Assembly (NCBI GenBank): GCA_013396915.1
Contig: VWZL01002043.1
Span: 437,813 to 501,812 of the forward strand
Length of the DNA stretch: 64,000 bases
Reading direction: 5' to 3'
From: Stercorarius parasiticus
Lineage: Eukaryota > Chordata > Aves > Charadriiformes > Stercorariidae
The notes under the pieces were generated by a model. That model did no database searches, was not told where the DNA came from, and saw only the letters and a list, made by a program, of their open reading frames with translations. Below are positions 18,401 to 33,400 of the stretch, piece by piece (the first letter of the stretch is position 1; every line of letters starts with the position of its first letter). The position numbers and the translations under genes were made by a program.

Positions 18401-21400
18401 GCAGACAGACAGGGAGGTGAGACTCAGTCTAAGGTGTGTGGGAGGAACTGTTGCTGCAGTGTTCCAACTCCTTTTCAGGACCTCCATTCATGTCCCTGGG
18501 TTTGGATGAAAGTACACTTAGAAATACGTGATGATGAATCAGCCTGGAAAGAAGTAAAGTTAGACCAAGAAGGAATTGCTGGCTTTTTGAAGAGATTTCT
18601 GTGATATTGGGTGCTGAGTGGCCTGACTCGCTATTGAGTATCTTCCCCCAGATAACCTTGGTGCTGTAACAAACGTGAACTCTGTGTAATGCAAGTCAAA
18701 GTGTACTGGATTGGTGAGGACGTTTCAGGGGAGTTTTTCTGGCCATCTCACTGTAGTTTAAGAGGGGAAAAATCTTCTTTCTCCCAACCACAGGCATTGC
18801 TTTTTTTGAAGCAAACTTTAAAAAATTAAAATTTTCATGCCTTCTTTTGTCTTAAAAGGTGCTGAATAATCAGGTCTTTGAGGATTTATGAACATTGAGC
18901 AGCGGAGAATTTTACTTCTGCCATTGCAGCTGATTCTGGGCTGCACAAGTAATTGTAGAAACTATTCTTATATCTAAAGAACGAAAACTATGAAAAGAAG
19001 TGATGTGATTTACATAAAAGCCGAGATTGGTAGGTCAGTCAGTGACAGTGAGGTGTCTAATCTAGTTGAGTTTTCTTGCAGCCTTGCATCTGCAGGCCTG
19101 TAAATGTCTCTCTAGGCTTGGCCATTACTCAGATACTTCATAACATTGGCAAGTGTAGGTGGGAAAATGCTTAAGTCCTTCACAAAGGTCTCTCTAGCCT
19201 GCGTGCATTTAAATAACATGCCAAGCTTAAGCAAACTGAAAGGAATAACTAAACAAAAGGCTGCTGGTGGCTCTAAACAGTGATGGAATGAAATTGCTCC
19301 TGAAGATGCCGGCTCCCACCCCTCATCTGTCCATTAGCTTGCACTGTCTGCACAGCAGATACTCCCAGTGCTCAGGGACCATGCTGGCTGACAACTACAA
19401 GCGCAGAACAACATGGGGGGATGGTGGCTTTTGTAGGAAACTGTCTAGCATCAAATATGTAGGATTTTGGTGGTGTACCTCCCTTTGGGACTGCTTACAC
19501 AAAAACGTTATAATAGCACCTTACTGGCTTTTGTGAAAATAGGAGAAGCCGCTGGATGCCTGGCTTACTTCAGAGATGCTTTGTGGGTTGTATGGCTGAA
19601 GAACCAGTGCTGAGAATTTACATTGATTTCTGTGGCCTCACTCTTGGGTAATCTGTTGCATCCTCATGTGCTGGAGTAGGGTGCTGGGGAGCTGGTGTCA
19701 TTTGTACAGAGACAGTGAGCCCAGCTTCTTGTGTTGGGCAGCATGGGTCTGTGTGTGCTGTCAGGTGAGCACTTTCAAGGTGTACCTAGTGAACCAAAAT
19801 AGTCTCGTATGGAGATAATGTCACAGCTTGCAAATCCAGTTTAAGGAGAACTAGAAATGCTGACCAATTGGAGAGGGAGCATTGGAGTAAAAGCACTTCT
19901 AGCTTGTTACCCTGTCATGCAGGATAATGCTGTTAATGCTAGACAGTTGTAGCAGACTGGCAGTAATAGGGAATGGCAAAGGAGCTTAGTAGGAGTAAGG
20001 AAAAGCCAACAACCATATGAGGGGGAAGAAGGCCTGAGGAAAGCGTGTGGTGGTTATCAGGAATCCTAAAGAACATGACTTATTACCAGGGCATCTTTTC
20101 TCTTGAAAAAGGTTTTGGAAAATGAAAGTGCATGCTGTAAAATGAAGTTAAGGAGAGCTTTCATACTTTTCATGCCAGTACTTTGTATAGCTGGGGGAAG
20201 ATGCGATGTTTGAACTGTGATAATGGACTTGAATATGAAATGGTATGCTTTGGCAGTGAATAACTGGAAAGCAATTCACATTGATTGGTATTAGCAAAAC
20301 TATGGTACCTCTGGCAGGGGTATTTGTTCATTGTTGAAACTGTGAAGCTCTCTGTTGTACCTCTTGTGTTAGTGTATGGTCAGCTCTCTTCCTGTAAACT
20401 GAAACTAGCAGTTAAGTTACAACAAAGTAGTTCTTGTAGTGTTTCATTCACTATAAAATGAATGCTAAAATACATAGGGTCATGAAAGAAACTCTGGAAA
20501 AATATATTTCAGTGATTCAGTAATTGAGGATGCAGAACAATTGCATGACTTACTGAGCAAGTCTTTCTGTAGCCTGAACTCAGAGCGTACTGAGTAGGCA
20601 GTCATAACTGGAATGGTATTGCAGGTTCTTTCCCAGTGATCACAGTTCAGGTGGGAAGAGTAGGAAAAAGAGGAGGAAAACATACAGTATTTCAGAGCAC
20701 GTGTAGATTTTGCCAAGGATTGGCACCCATGAATACACGTAAGAAGGATGAAGGTTGAAATATGAGGATTTTTTTTTTCCCTAGCTTTAGGAGTTAATTT
20801 TTAGCTTAAGAAGGATAAATAGGTTGGAAGTAAGTCAAACTGAAAATCTAAATTGGCTTCCTTTGGTATATTGAGGTTTTGTTCAGTGAACATGTAGATG
20901 GGAAGGGAATGGATAAGAAAAACACAATTGTTGCATAAACTGGTAGTCCTGAAAAGATGTGTTCCACGCTCATATTGGTGTGTTACATTGAAGGGCTGAG
21001 ATGCAGATGGGTTTTGTTAAATGCAAAATGATATCAAGTGAAAAATTACTGTCTTGTATGAGTGTTTGGCTAGGGAAGAAGAGTAAATAGATGAAGATAT
21101 GTTAGAGTTGTAGACTGAGAAAGTATGGGGTGTCTGTATATCAAAACCATGAGGAACCTGTCTTCACTTCGTTTTTGTGCTGGTTGGACAATGTCAAGCA
21201 AGAGTTTGTGGAGATGATCTGGTTGTTATAACAGATAGATAGCACTTAAGTGAAGTTTCATTTTATTTTAAAAACCTAATTTATTGTGTGCAATTTTAAT
21301 TGTGTCTGTGGGGGTACGTGTTGGTTTTTGGTTTTTTTTGGGGGTGTGTGTGTTGTGGGTTTTTTGTTTATTTGTTTTTTGGTTGGTTGGATTGTTTTTT

Positions 21401-24400
21401 AAGCAGCATTTTTTTGCTTCAGGAGCACTAAAAAAGCTTACCACTACTTAGATGTGTAAGTGTGGTCAACCTTCCTGGTCTCAAATCAAAAGAAGATACG
21501 AAGTCTCTTTGGAAGTGCACCTGATGGTAGTCGGGATGATGATGTGGGCAAAGCAAGAAAAATAGTCTTAGAGTTCTGTGTTTGTGGAAAGGAATATGAA
21601 TGATGGTGAAATACAGTTGCAATGCTGAAAACGTACATCTATAAACCGTGTGTGCATTAACTGAGAAAATGGCTGTGGTATTGATAATAATGGAATTTGG
21701 ATCGGGAGTAAGACTTAACCTAAGATTGATACATGTGAATCCTTTTATAAGGATGGTGGTTTAGACAGCGTGTCCTGTATTGCAGGAGTGATAACTTCTT
21801 ACATTCTTGCTGTACAGTGTCTTCCCCCAGAAAGGGAGAAATCACGTGATTGAAAAGGAAAAGCACCAACTGAATTTTAATCTGAGACTTGGTCACCTTC
21901 TGTAGTATAAATAGGTTAGCCATGTGCTCCTACTGCTGATGGCACGCTTTTTCTAATGTAGATGACATTTGACATTGTTTTATGTAACACAGAAAAGGTC
22001 ATTTAACTAACAAGAGAGCCAGTGTGGAGTTACCTGTGGCATTTCCTCAGTGCTGTGTATATTCATACTTTAGGAGTCAGTTGGCTGACAAGATTTGTAG
22101 CTTGTTAGTCAGGAAGCCTGATGATAATTTTTTGAATTGGAAGCAATGTTCATGGAAAGAAGATGCTCTTGAATTCAAAAGTTGCAGCAGGAAAGCCCAG
22201 GAAGTAAATGCAGCATAGATCTTGTGATAGAAGTAAGGAGCCAAAGGTTTCTATGGTATTATCAATGTTTTCTCAAAATATTAATGTCCCTTCAATTACC
22301 CTAAATTACTCAACGTGGTACTGCCCGAAAGTATAATAGTTTGATATTTTTTTTTTTTGGTTAAACAATAAATTCCAAGTGGCTAGCCACAGAACTGGGT
22401 TTAAGCGCTTTAGAATCTCTTTAAAATCACCTCCTATTGTGGATTGTTTGTTGTACAGAGGTCATTAAGCAGCTATATGTGGGCTGATTAACTAAAAATA
22501 CCTACTAAGAACCTGAAGAGGAGGCATGGAATCCCACAGTTTTAATCACAAGACTCGCAGAGTTTTGATCTCCTGCGCACAAAGGAATAGCCTAGTTGTT
22601 ACTGCGCGGCAACAGTTAACACGCCTCTGCTAGTGCTGTCAGTGTTCCCGCTGACATCAGTGGTATCTAAAGCAGTAAACAGAAAGCAGCCATGTCTGCC
22701 CTCTCTGTGCTAGAGGGAATCAAAATAAAATGCTAGTCAGATGGAGAGCAGCGATGCTGGTAAGAAACTTTAAACTGTTCAGAAAAGCTTTTGATGTAGG
22801 AAAGTGACTCTGAAAATGTTTAAATGTTCAGGTAAATACAGCACTGTGTTCGCAGATCTTTCTGGAGAGAAGGATCCTGTTTGTAACTTGTACGGCAATG
22901 CTTCAGAGTAAGCTAGCATTTTATAGGAAAGAAATTAACTGTGTTAATTACCTTTTTATTCAGGAGTCTTGTTGCTGTATTTAATCAAGAACGACTGTAT
23001 AAGTTCTCAACAACTTAGCTTTTTTCTTAGAAAATAACAAAAACCCCTCAAAAATGTGAACTTCTGGATGCATTTTACTCTGAGTTACTGTTTTTAACAG
23101 AATCTGAGCAATTGAGTCCTGAGACTTGCTGTAGTAATTTATAAATAAATTCAGGTTAAGGCATTGACTTATACCGGTCCCAGAATGAATGTGAATATTG
23201 TTGCAATTATTTTTGTAAGTATTAATATCCTAGAGGGCGTTCTAAGATGAGACTTCAGTGCTTTCTAAAAGACACTTGCAAGGTTCAAATAGTAGGTTGA
23301 AAATAACCTCACTTCTTTAAAGGATGTTTTAATTCTCAGAAATCGGTTCTTGTAAACACAGGGGATGGTATTTAAACCGTCAGTCAAAGCAAGCTGTCTG
23401 CATCAGAAGCTCCTTTTGGGGAAGAAGAGTGCAAGGGCATGAAGCGATACATGCTGTAACTTTGTAAAGTGCATACATATGTGAACATTTCTCTTTCTAA
23501 TGGGGTTTTGTCTTGTGATGTGAATGTTGATGTATCATGGAAGAAATGAATACTATTCTCCCTTGCCTTCCAGACAATCGAAGGAAAGTAGAACCGCCTC
23601 TTGGAGGTCATGATCCTCGAACAGCAGTTCAGTTAAGAAGCCTCAGCACCGTTTTAAAGCGTCTCAAAGAAATCATGGAGGGGAAGAGCCAGGTACTTCT
23701 GAGGGATTTGTAGGCCAAACTATCTAGAAATTGAACTGTTTACTGGGCTTCACTGAGCTTCACTTTTAGATACATCACAGGGATTTTTTCGGATGTTTGA
23801 AGGTTGAGTGAATAAACTCAAAAATCATTGTGTGAGTGCAGGGGAAACAATTCAAGTTGTTGCTGACTTTTGACATGTCAAACATCTGTCATTGTGAGAG
23901 TGAAACATTGCAGTTGTTCAGCTTCTCGAACTTGGACCAGATGCTCTCATTTTAGACTCCTTCCCACTTCTGTATTACCTAATCTAGTATTACCTGATGG
24001 TTTTCTCCCTTGAAGGCTGACTGTGGTCAGGTAAAACACATTGACTCTCACAAATAGTAATGAGACTTCTGAGGATGAATTAAATCTGCTACTTACTGTG
24101 GTAATGATTGGTCAGCAATACTTGCTTGAAAGGCTTGTCCTGTTAATCAATTTTGATTCAGTTGGATAAGGGTCTGGTGGTTGCTACTGACTTGCTGGTT
24201 TCACCTCCCTCTGCTGAGCTGGACCATGCCTTTAAGAGGAGGATCTAGTTGAGAGAAGAAGCCACAACTATTTATAAGTGATGATATAAATAGCTGTGTC
24301 TGGGAGCAAGACATGAACAGGCAAAAGTACATTTAATTAAACTGAACGGAGAGGAAAAGGCTTTTGGCTTGGTAGCTTTTACAGGTAGACATTGAGTAAA

Positions 24401-27400
24401 CTCACTTAACTTCCAGTACTATTCTGCTTGTAAGAGTAATTTTGCTTTGGCAGAAAAGGTGATATTTTTAAGGGTGAAACAAAAGCCTTTCATTGAAGTA
24501 ATCAGGGCATTGAGTGTGGCCCCTACTAATATTTCAGTTTGTGGCAGCTTCTGAAGGCCCTGGAGTTTTTCAGACATCTTTGAAGCTATTGGAGAAGTAC
24601 TCAAACAGACAGGATGCAGCAATAAATGAGTACGTCTAGATCTTTCTTTGAAAGCGGTATGTTGTCAGTATGCTGACTTCTGTACAAATGGTAATGCATC
24701 GCTGCCCTTGACTGCAGACGCGTCTTGGATCGAGTCACTCCAGGCAACAATTTCTTCCTACCGTGGACTTGGGCTATCTCTACAGGAGACCACTTTACTG
24801 TTGTAGAAAGCACATGTCAGATCCTGGAAGGTGCTGCTCTAATCAGCCTCTACTGCTAACAGAGACTTTTGTTCTGAACCCTTCCTTGTAGGCTGTTCTT
24901 GTCATGAGTGTTGGCTCTGACTTGGGCAAGGCAGAGAGCTGGAAGGTGTCACTGGCAATGGCTGGGTTTCTAAACACCCACTCATGCGCAAGTAGGGCAG
25001 AGGCCGTGTGGGAGAGATGGTGGTCAGAGGCACTGCTGCTTGGAACAGACACTCTCTATGTGACAGAACCAGAGACTTGGCTTATCAAGCAAAGCTGCTG
25101 CAAAAACTGTTAATCGGCAGCTTTGCAGCGCTTCCTTGGCAAAGCTTTTCAACTGCATCTTTCCCTGCTCGAAGCTTCGTGTTCACCATAAAAATTTCTA
25201 GACTCTCTTGAACACTAGATGCCTTGAGCAGTCTTCGACCTCTTTTTCTGTACGAGTTTGGGGTGAGGATAGCATGAAATTGTTGTCTTGTTGATCATAG
25301 CTGTTTTGGTCTCAAAATTGATGTAACAGCTATGTTAAACTTCACTTTGTGAACAATTGAAAATAAAGTCCAATTCAGGGCATGCTCTTTTTTTTTTTTT
25401 TNTGAAAATCGGAGTACAGATCACCTTCTTCTCTGTGGTTACAGTTACGGGTTGTTTTGAGAAAATTCTTGCAGCACTTTCTCTTCCTAGGAAAAACCCA
25501 AAGTATTCAGTCCCTCTGAAAAGGCTTATTGCCAGAACTGAACTCTAGCGAAGAGTGTTTCACAGTCAGAGCTGCCATGTGACCATTAGCAGTTGTCTCC
25601 ATCCATGGTAATTGTAGCTGGTGTGCTCAGAATCATAATGGAGAGATTTGTCTTGCTTTGTTTATAGCTACAACACCAAATGGAAGTTTTAACTCTTTGT
25701 TTTCAAGTCTTAAATCAAGACAAAAATTCCTGTGCTGCAAATCAGTATATGTTGTTATCTGCAGAACGTGTATTCCACAGTTGCCTTCACAGAGCAGTTA
25801 ACCCGGAGTTTTGAAACATCAGTCTGGGACACAGGTTTTTCCAACTGTTTACTGAGGTTTTGAAGAATTTGATCGTATAACAAAACTTTTTACATCTATC
25901 TGTTATCCTTTCAAAGTACATCCCAGTATTAGCTGTTGAAATGATCTTCCTGCACTGATAATTCCTGATAACTTGATTTACCCCTGGATAACAGCTTTGA
26001 CTAATGTGCGGGTTTTGTTTTTGTGGTGTGTTGGGTTTTTTTCTGTGTTTTTGTTTTGTTTGTTTGTTGGTTTTATTATTATTATTTTTTTTTTAACTGT
26101 GCTAGTTGAGGGCTTGTCATGTGCTAGGGGCAAATGAGAGGGAAGAGCAATCAGTACTTCATATGTTTATTTCTTCTTGACCTTTATCTACAGCTCATTA
26201 TAGTTTTTTATCTGCTTTGATTCCATCTTGGATCAAGAATGCAAAGACTTACTGGACTTACTTTCACAGTTGAGAACTCTCAGCCTTCTGGCTCCCTATA
26301 AAACCACATGAAAAATCCTTTCTGTGCATTTGTGTGCTTATACACAAGAATGTGCACACACACGTATATGAATATGTGAAATTGTTCTTTTTTGTGTGCA
26401 CAGTCCGTAAAGCAATTGTGAATCTAAGCATGCTTTTTTACTTGCAAAAAAGTTTTTCTCTGCTGCCTTCCCTTTTAGGATAGTGACTTGAAGCAGTACT
26501 GGATGCCTGACAGCCAATGCAAAGAATGCTATGACTGCAGTGAGAAATTCACCACCTTCCGGCGGAGGCACCACTGTCGACTTTGTGGGCAGATCTTCTG
26601 TAGCCGATGCTGCAATCAGGAAATCCCTGGAAAATTCATGGGCTACACAGGTAGGGTTTATCTGTTGAGAAGCAGAATGTTCTCTGTGTGCTCAGGTCTG
26701 TTTGAACTACTGCATTTTAGATTCTGGCATCTGCTAGAGAATGCTGTACAGGTCTCTAGTGGGCTTAGAAATAAGCAGAAAGAAATCACAGGACCTAATT
26801 TTACCAATTTCTTCGTGCATGATGGTGGATTATGCCATGCCTGCTTATTTTTACCTACACTACGTCCATGATGACAAAGCAAATTGTGGCCACTATTTAA
26901 CAATGATGTTTACTACAAGAAGTGTGCTCGAGTAAAAGCTGCTCTTAGTAATGGTAGTTTTAAAATGTAATGAGCCATATGTTCTAATTGAGGGTGAGGG
27001 GAAACTCTTTCAAATGCCAGTTACCAAACTCTAGGCATCTCCTGATGGAGGTAATGATTTCCAGGTATGAGCTAGTATGTCATATCTGACTGGCTATTGT
27101 TGTACCATGATTTCCATGTGCACCTGTGCTCTCTCTCCCTGCCCCTGAAACCTGTCTCTCCCTTACTGATCATGTGTTACGCATCATTTGACTTGGAGAA
27201 ATTCCCCGAGTGTATAATTATCTGGGGTTTTGCTCTTTAAGGGAATATGAGAACTGGTGTTAAACAAGCAAAGAGGTTTTGAAACAGGAAATCCTTCTTT
27301 TCCCACCACTACGCACCTCTTATCCTGTAGGAACAGAGTACTATTTGTTCCTGTTCACTTACACTCTCTGGTTCCCTTTTCCATAGGGGATCTCCGAGCC

Positions 27401-30400
27401 TGCACTTACTGCCGGAAAATAGCCTTAAGCTATGCACACTCCACAGACAGTAACTCCATCGGAGAAGACTTAAATGCTCTGTCAGATTCTGCGTGTTCTG
27501 TATCAGTGCTGGATCCTGGCGAGCCACGCACACCAGTTGGGAGCCGTAAAGCTAGCCGCAACATCTTTCTGGAGGAGGATCTAACCTGGCAAAGGTAAAG
27601 TAAATGGCTTCATACTGAGCTTTAGAATCTTAACTGTGTCTTCAGGCTGACGTCTGCCTAGACAAAAGCTGGTAGTTTCCATCTAGGAAACTTAGAAGTA
27701 TATCTCCTGTAAAAACAATCTAATCCTGTGCTCACTTCTAATATTCTTCAAGTTGAAATGCGGAAACTTTTGAAGTGGAGTTTTAAATTATTTGCAATTC
27801 TTCCTTTAACCTATTGAATCAGTGATTCTATACCAGTGACAGAGCGGGCTTTTAGCTTCAAAGTTTAAAAAGGCAAAACCAAAAAACTTCCCTTCTAACC
27901 ACAAGTGTATTGGGAGGCAAGTCAGTGTAACACTGATGCTTTACCTGTCAGGTTTTGGATTAGGCAAGAGAATATAGGAGGTGCTGTCTGTGTAAACAAG
28001 AGAAAAATGGTGTAAGTAACCAGCTGTTTCAACTGAAGTGGGATTGAAGTGACAGCTGTAAAGGTTCTCTGATCTCCTTTCACAGTATATTTCTTCTTAT
28101 TGCTCTCAAATGAGAGGATCTTTACTTTTGGAAGGTGAATAAAAGAACACTGTACTTCTCAAGTGGTGTGCAAGTTAATTTCTGCAGACCTTGATTTATT
28201 TTAATGTGGGGGAAGGAAGAAATAATCAGATGTGGTGTTTGTTCTCATTTCCCTAAAAACAGAAGAACAAGCAGGTGTGAAACTACTGAGAAGGTGTTGA
28301 GTCAGAGCCTTTCTTTAACTGAGAGATAGCGTTAGTGATATGTGCGCCTCTCAGCAGATCTCTTCTAGTGATTCTGACAGTATTAAAAAAACTCTCAAAA
28401 ACAACTGTCTTCAGAAAATGCCCTGACTCTTGCTTTGCATGTTGCTTTTCAGAGTATGGTACTCCTATGTAGAAGCAATTAAATAATCACCTTTAGGCCT
28501 GAATAAAGGAAAGTACTTCTAGTTTAATGTCATGGTCATTTAAAGCAGTAATGTTGCAATGCTTGGGATAAATACTACCAAATATTGAATTGGGGAGTAA
28601 GTATACGTGCTCGGAATGCTTCTCTTCAGGGGTACAAAATAATAGAAGGTATCATTAGTGCTTTCTTTTGATGTGTTATTAGTATCTTTATTATGGCAAT
28701 TCAACAACTTGTATATGTGAACATGTAAAGAAAGTATTTGTATCTTTATTTTGGGCAGCTTGTGGCACTTGAGAAAAATACTGCCTATTCTTGAAAGGTC
28801 GATAACTCTTTCTGTACAAGAACACTTGGTCTTGTTGGGAGACACCGAATAAACACGGGCTGCTTTTGTGTGTGAGAGGGAGAGAGATTGAGATTAGGAA
28901 GTTTATTGTTGTTTTAGGAGGATTAAAATTTTCTTCAGTGCTTGTTGCTCTTAAAATGTAAAACTTCTGCAGCGGGCTTCAGTGCTTTTTTAAATACTGT
29001 ATTTGTTAAGTTTCTGATTGACCTTCAGAGGTTTAAACTCAAGATATTGAACTTAAACGGCACCACAGTGTAAAGTGGCAACTCACAGCTTCATAATGGA
29101 AGCAAAGTGTTTGTTTTTTTTCTTACTTGTGACTTCTGTGTGAGAAGTAATTTGCTTCAGAGGAAAACTTAGGAGTTGAGTCCCTTCCCAAAATAATGTA
29201 TCTGAGATAAGGCTCTTGCTGCTCCTGCTGTCATATGCTGCAAAGCAGTGAGAAAAGCATTTAGGGGAGTGATGCTCTATTTACTTGTCTGACATTGCTC
29301 TGCTCTTTGAGCAGATGGAACATGGAGGCGTGGGCTCCTGCTTTAACTACCTTGAAGGGCCGTGTCCTTTAAAAGTGAAGGAGTGGTGTACTCTGGGCAA
29401 GTAGAGCTACTCAGGCAAAGTTGTATTGTGTACATTTTCTCATGAAAAACGTTTATCAGGCTAGTATCGTGTCTACATCCCAGAGCACAGATGGTATGGC
29501 TGTATCAGTTAGAGTGTAGTGGCTTATATCTGATACAGTTTTGTCAGTAGGAATTTATATTGGTGTACAAACATCTGCTCTCCTTCCTCCTGGGGTGGAA
29601 GGAAAAGGAGGACAAAGGTGATAGTGATCAGGTTAAACAATTGCAGAAGGTTGTCAGGCTATCTTGGTAAAAGCTGCCCAGCAATAGCTATAGCTAGCAC
29701 TGGTTGGATTGCAAAGATGATGTGTTGGGGAGATGGCGGGCAATGCCTCTACCTCCAAAGCACAAATAGCAGCCTGTAAGGAAGGATGATGTGTAAGAAA
29801 GGGATATAGGGGAAGAGGGCAAGAAGGCAGGATAATACGAGAATTAGTAAGCGGTCATATTGTCCAAGATTTGAGTCTAAAGGGAGAAGACTTCAGCACT
29901 GTCCTCCAGATATCATTGGCCTACAGATGGGGACAGATTTCCCTATTCCCTCATTGATTTAACAACCGTGGGTGTGAAAGAGAGGTAACATTAACCGTAT
30001 TTTAGTTCCAGCTGTTCTGACACTGCTGCATGTGGCAAATCTCTCAAACATCTCTAACATGTTCCTTTTCCTTGCAGTTTGATTCACCCAGACTCTTCAA
30101 CTACCACGTTGTCTGCACGCCTTGGGTCTGTCCAGGAGGATGCAGGGAAGTCACCAGCTAGGAACAGGTAAACTAATCATATCTGAGTATTTTCTGTTCT
30201 GGATGCACTCCTATCACACTCTTCACTGTAAAGCCTGTATTTTGGGACTTGTTTTTACTGAGCATGCTGTTTCATGTCTAAAATGGGATACCCCATTACC
30301 CTGATATGATGGTAAAGAAAGATCATTCGTATACATAAATGTACTACTTTTGGGGAACCTGTGGTTTGCTGCTCAGTCAGTCAAACAGAAGTGGTGGTGA

Positions 30401-33400
30401 AGAGGACAGAAAGGGAAAGAAGTGGCTAAGAAAGGTAGAGTTCTAAGAAAGCTAAAGAAAAGGAAGTAACAATAGACTTGGTAATGGGAGGCAAAGGCCA
30501 AGGTCATGGAGGAGCAGAGGTGTAGTTTTTGTTTGTTTTGTGTCTTCATCCTCCCCCTCTCCATCTGCTCTCTCTGCTCTTCCGTTAAGTTACTTGTTTA
30601 AGTTACCGGGCTTCCTTAGGTTAAAATCCCATCATAGGTCTTTATGGAAGAGTGCTGGAATGAACTTGGAAATGTTCATGCGAGCTTTAGTGTAAATTGT
30701 GAACGCTTGAGCTTAATCCCACTAAATAGGTTGGTATCAGAAGAACAAGCAATTTCCACTTCACGGTGCTTCTGCTATGGTTCTGGTTACATACTTCCAT
30801 TATAGTTAAATTGGGGAAATAAAGGTGAGGCAAGGGTATGAGGAAGAGAACAAAAATAGTCCAAATTTCAGTGTTGGGAGTCAGGAGATATTCAGAGACT
30901 TCTTTGCATTGGTGTAATAGGAATGCAGAACTTTTAGCAATTTGTAGGGATCTGGCAGGACCAGTGAAGGCTAGAGAACTCATCTGAGAAGGATGCTGCG
31001 TGTGCCTTTCAGGGAACGGGCTGCTTGGAATCTTCAGCCTCTGTGTGATGGGAATGGTTAGGGCAACATGCACACTGTCCAGCTGAGAACTAAAGATCTC
31101 ACCTAGGGGGAGTGACATACTGATGAATAAACTAGTCCCAGAAATCGATTCTGGGAAAACATGGCAAGGAGTCCAGAGTTAAAAGTTCAATGCTAAATGA
31201 TTGCAGTGACGTCAAGAAAGGACTGAAACCTTGAGTATGCTCTCCTGCTTCCTGTTTGAATTGATGTCTGTTTTAAAAGGCCTTTGCTGTTCACTCATGT
31301 GCACAGTAGTAGGAGGATTCTAAGCTACACCTGGCAGGCCCAAACTGCTCATTCAAGTTAAAATTTAACTCTGTGGCTATTCATGGCCTCACTGTAGTAC
31401 TTACTTGTCTGGACTCACGTTTGAGAAGTAACGATGAGGTATAACCTATCTCTGTCAAAATTCTGAACCTGTGGAAACAAAACTATTGGCTTTGGGCTAA
31501 GCACTGCTAGCCTTTAGATCTTCTCAAAGCAGCCATAGATGTTTCTTTGAGGCAAGCTTGACCATGCCTCTTCCTAGATGAGATGAAGCAAAAAAGATGC
31601 AGGTTGAGTGCATTTAGATGCAGGTAGCAGAAGTTACTTAGTATTGTGTGTTTTCCCTGTGAGTGGGGGATATGTGTTTGGTTTTTTTCTCAGTCTGGTC
31701 ATTTATGGGGGAAATACCAGCTCAGCAGTCAAATGTTGCACGTGGAAGGATTCAGACTTCTCCTTTGCAGGTCCTTCTAAAGGATAAGGATTTTGATTGC
31801 AAAATCTCCTCCTCTGTTTTTAGAAAAGATAAATACAATAAAGTTCCAGATGTAATTGGCGATGATGAAGACACAGATATGAAATCTTGACTGTTTAACT
31901 CTTGCTTAATGCGCTTTTACACAAATTAAAAATCCCTGCTGCTTGCAGGCTAGGTGGCACAGTTAAAGTAGCTGTTGCAAAACAACTGGGAGGAGTGCTT
32001 AATGATGGACTTTCATGTCAGTCTCATCTTCCACATAAGAATGCTTTCTGTTAAGCTGCGTAACTCTGTCAGTTCTAACTTCGTTTAACTTGAGAACATC
32101 TGAACAGTAGAAGACCGATGGTTTTAGCCTGCTTTGAATGCCTATGACAGTTTTTGCTTATCACCCCTAGATGTATATGGATGTAGTGCCAACATAGTTT
32201 CCTTTGATTCTGCATAAATGACTAAAAAGGACCTAACTAAAACCCTTTATCAACCCAGTATTCCTCCTTAAGAGACAAAAGAGGAAAAAGCGGTGTTTTT
32301 GAGACTATTGTACCTTCAGTGCCTCCTTCCTTGCAGTACAAAAGCTGAAATAGAGTGGCGTTGCTATTTCATGCCTGGGGTCAGCCACAACATCCATTGA
32401 GAATTCTTGGAAATAGTTAGTGTGTCTGCTAGCCAGTTAGCAAACTCTGTGAAGTTATCTGGGTTCCATTCCAAAGACTAGAGGCTGTCAGCAGTTCTCA
32501 TCACTGATACTGCTGCAAACCTCTTGAGTTGGTTCCGCATTGACATTTTGAGCTTCCCTGTTGCTGTATGCAGAAGTATTTTCCATCCTCACTCCTTAGA
32601 GTGCTGTTAGCATGAATGGTTTACATTGCCTGCTTTTTTGCTGCTGTGTGATGAGAAGTTGCACTCTGGTTCTTCAGAGGCTTAGTCTCGTTGTGAGATA
32701 TTGGAGCAGAGGGTATCTGGAACTTGTATTTGCATTTGTAGCATTGCAATGATTATTGCAAAATGGTATGTTTGTACTGGAGTACCTAGCCAAGATTTCC
32801 TAATCAGCTGGGCTGAGATCAGGTGGATCCTCCATATCTCAGTACAAGGAAAATTGCCAACTGGAGTGACCTCCAGCTTCAGCAGACAGTTTAGCCACCC
32901 TAGGGGACAGATGCTCAAACTTCTAGACTCTGCAAGTTGTCAGACATATATTTCAGAGAGCTGAGGAGCAGGAATTTTAAATGGATCGAGGAGAGGGGGA
33001 ATCTCAGTGTCCTGTAATAGGGATCTCGGTGTGGGCTGTCCTTGCTGGCATCTGTCTTGCCTGAAAACTGCTGGAGCTTCTAATTACCCAACATCCCATC
33101 CCTTCCCCAGTCTATTCAAATGCAGCCATATATGAATTGCTGTGCCTAAACTTAGTTCTAACTGCTTCCTACAAAGAGCTTTACAAAAGCTTGTTTGACT
33201 TAGATGTTCCAAAGCAATACACTTGCTTGCTAGGGATCCATTCTTCTGCTTTGATGGGGGAGGAAGCTTTAAGCAGTAAGAAGTTTCTTTTTTAACATGC
33301 GACAAGATCAACGTCTGGTGAAGCACCGCACAACAAACACTTATACTTCAATTCTTCTCTCTTCCACTCCAGATCAGCCAGCATCACTAACCTCTCACTG

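Larger units (their letters stand above)
17214..23573 (+). other. PIKFYVE: PIKFYVE intron 3 (6.4 kb)
   Basis: The longest intron in the window. It holds poly-T runs near 18190, 20770 and 22350, a G/T-rich tract at about 21316-21410, and an ATCACGTGAT palindrome at 21841-21850. I looked for the mouse-type extra exon (ENTLPHPQES) and did not find it. An open frame at 19267-19536 resembles nothing known. Confidence 0.9.
23693..26478 (+). other. PIKFYVE: PIKFYVE intron 4
   Basis: 2.8 kb intron. It holds a poly-T with an isolated N at 25388-25402 and a T/G-rich tract with ATT repeats at about 26011-26094. No gene recognised. Confidence 0.9.

Noticed and set aside
19267..19536. 89-codon open frame in intron 3
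   Set aside because: No resemblance to a known protein, no splice context; a frame of this length is expected by chance in 64 kb.
26651..26871. Open extension of the FYVE exon into intron 5
   Set aside because: Exon 6 at 27387 supplies the last FYVE cysteines in frame; the extension would truncate the finger.
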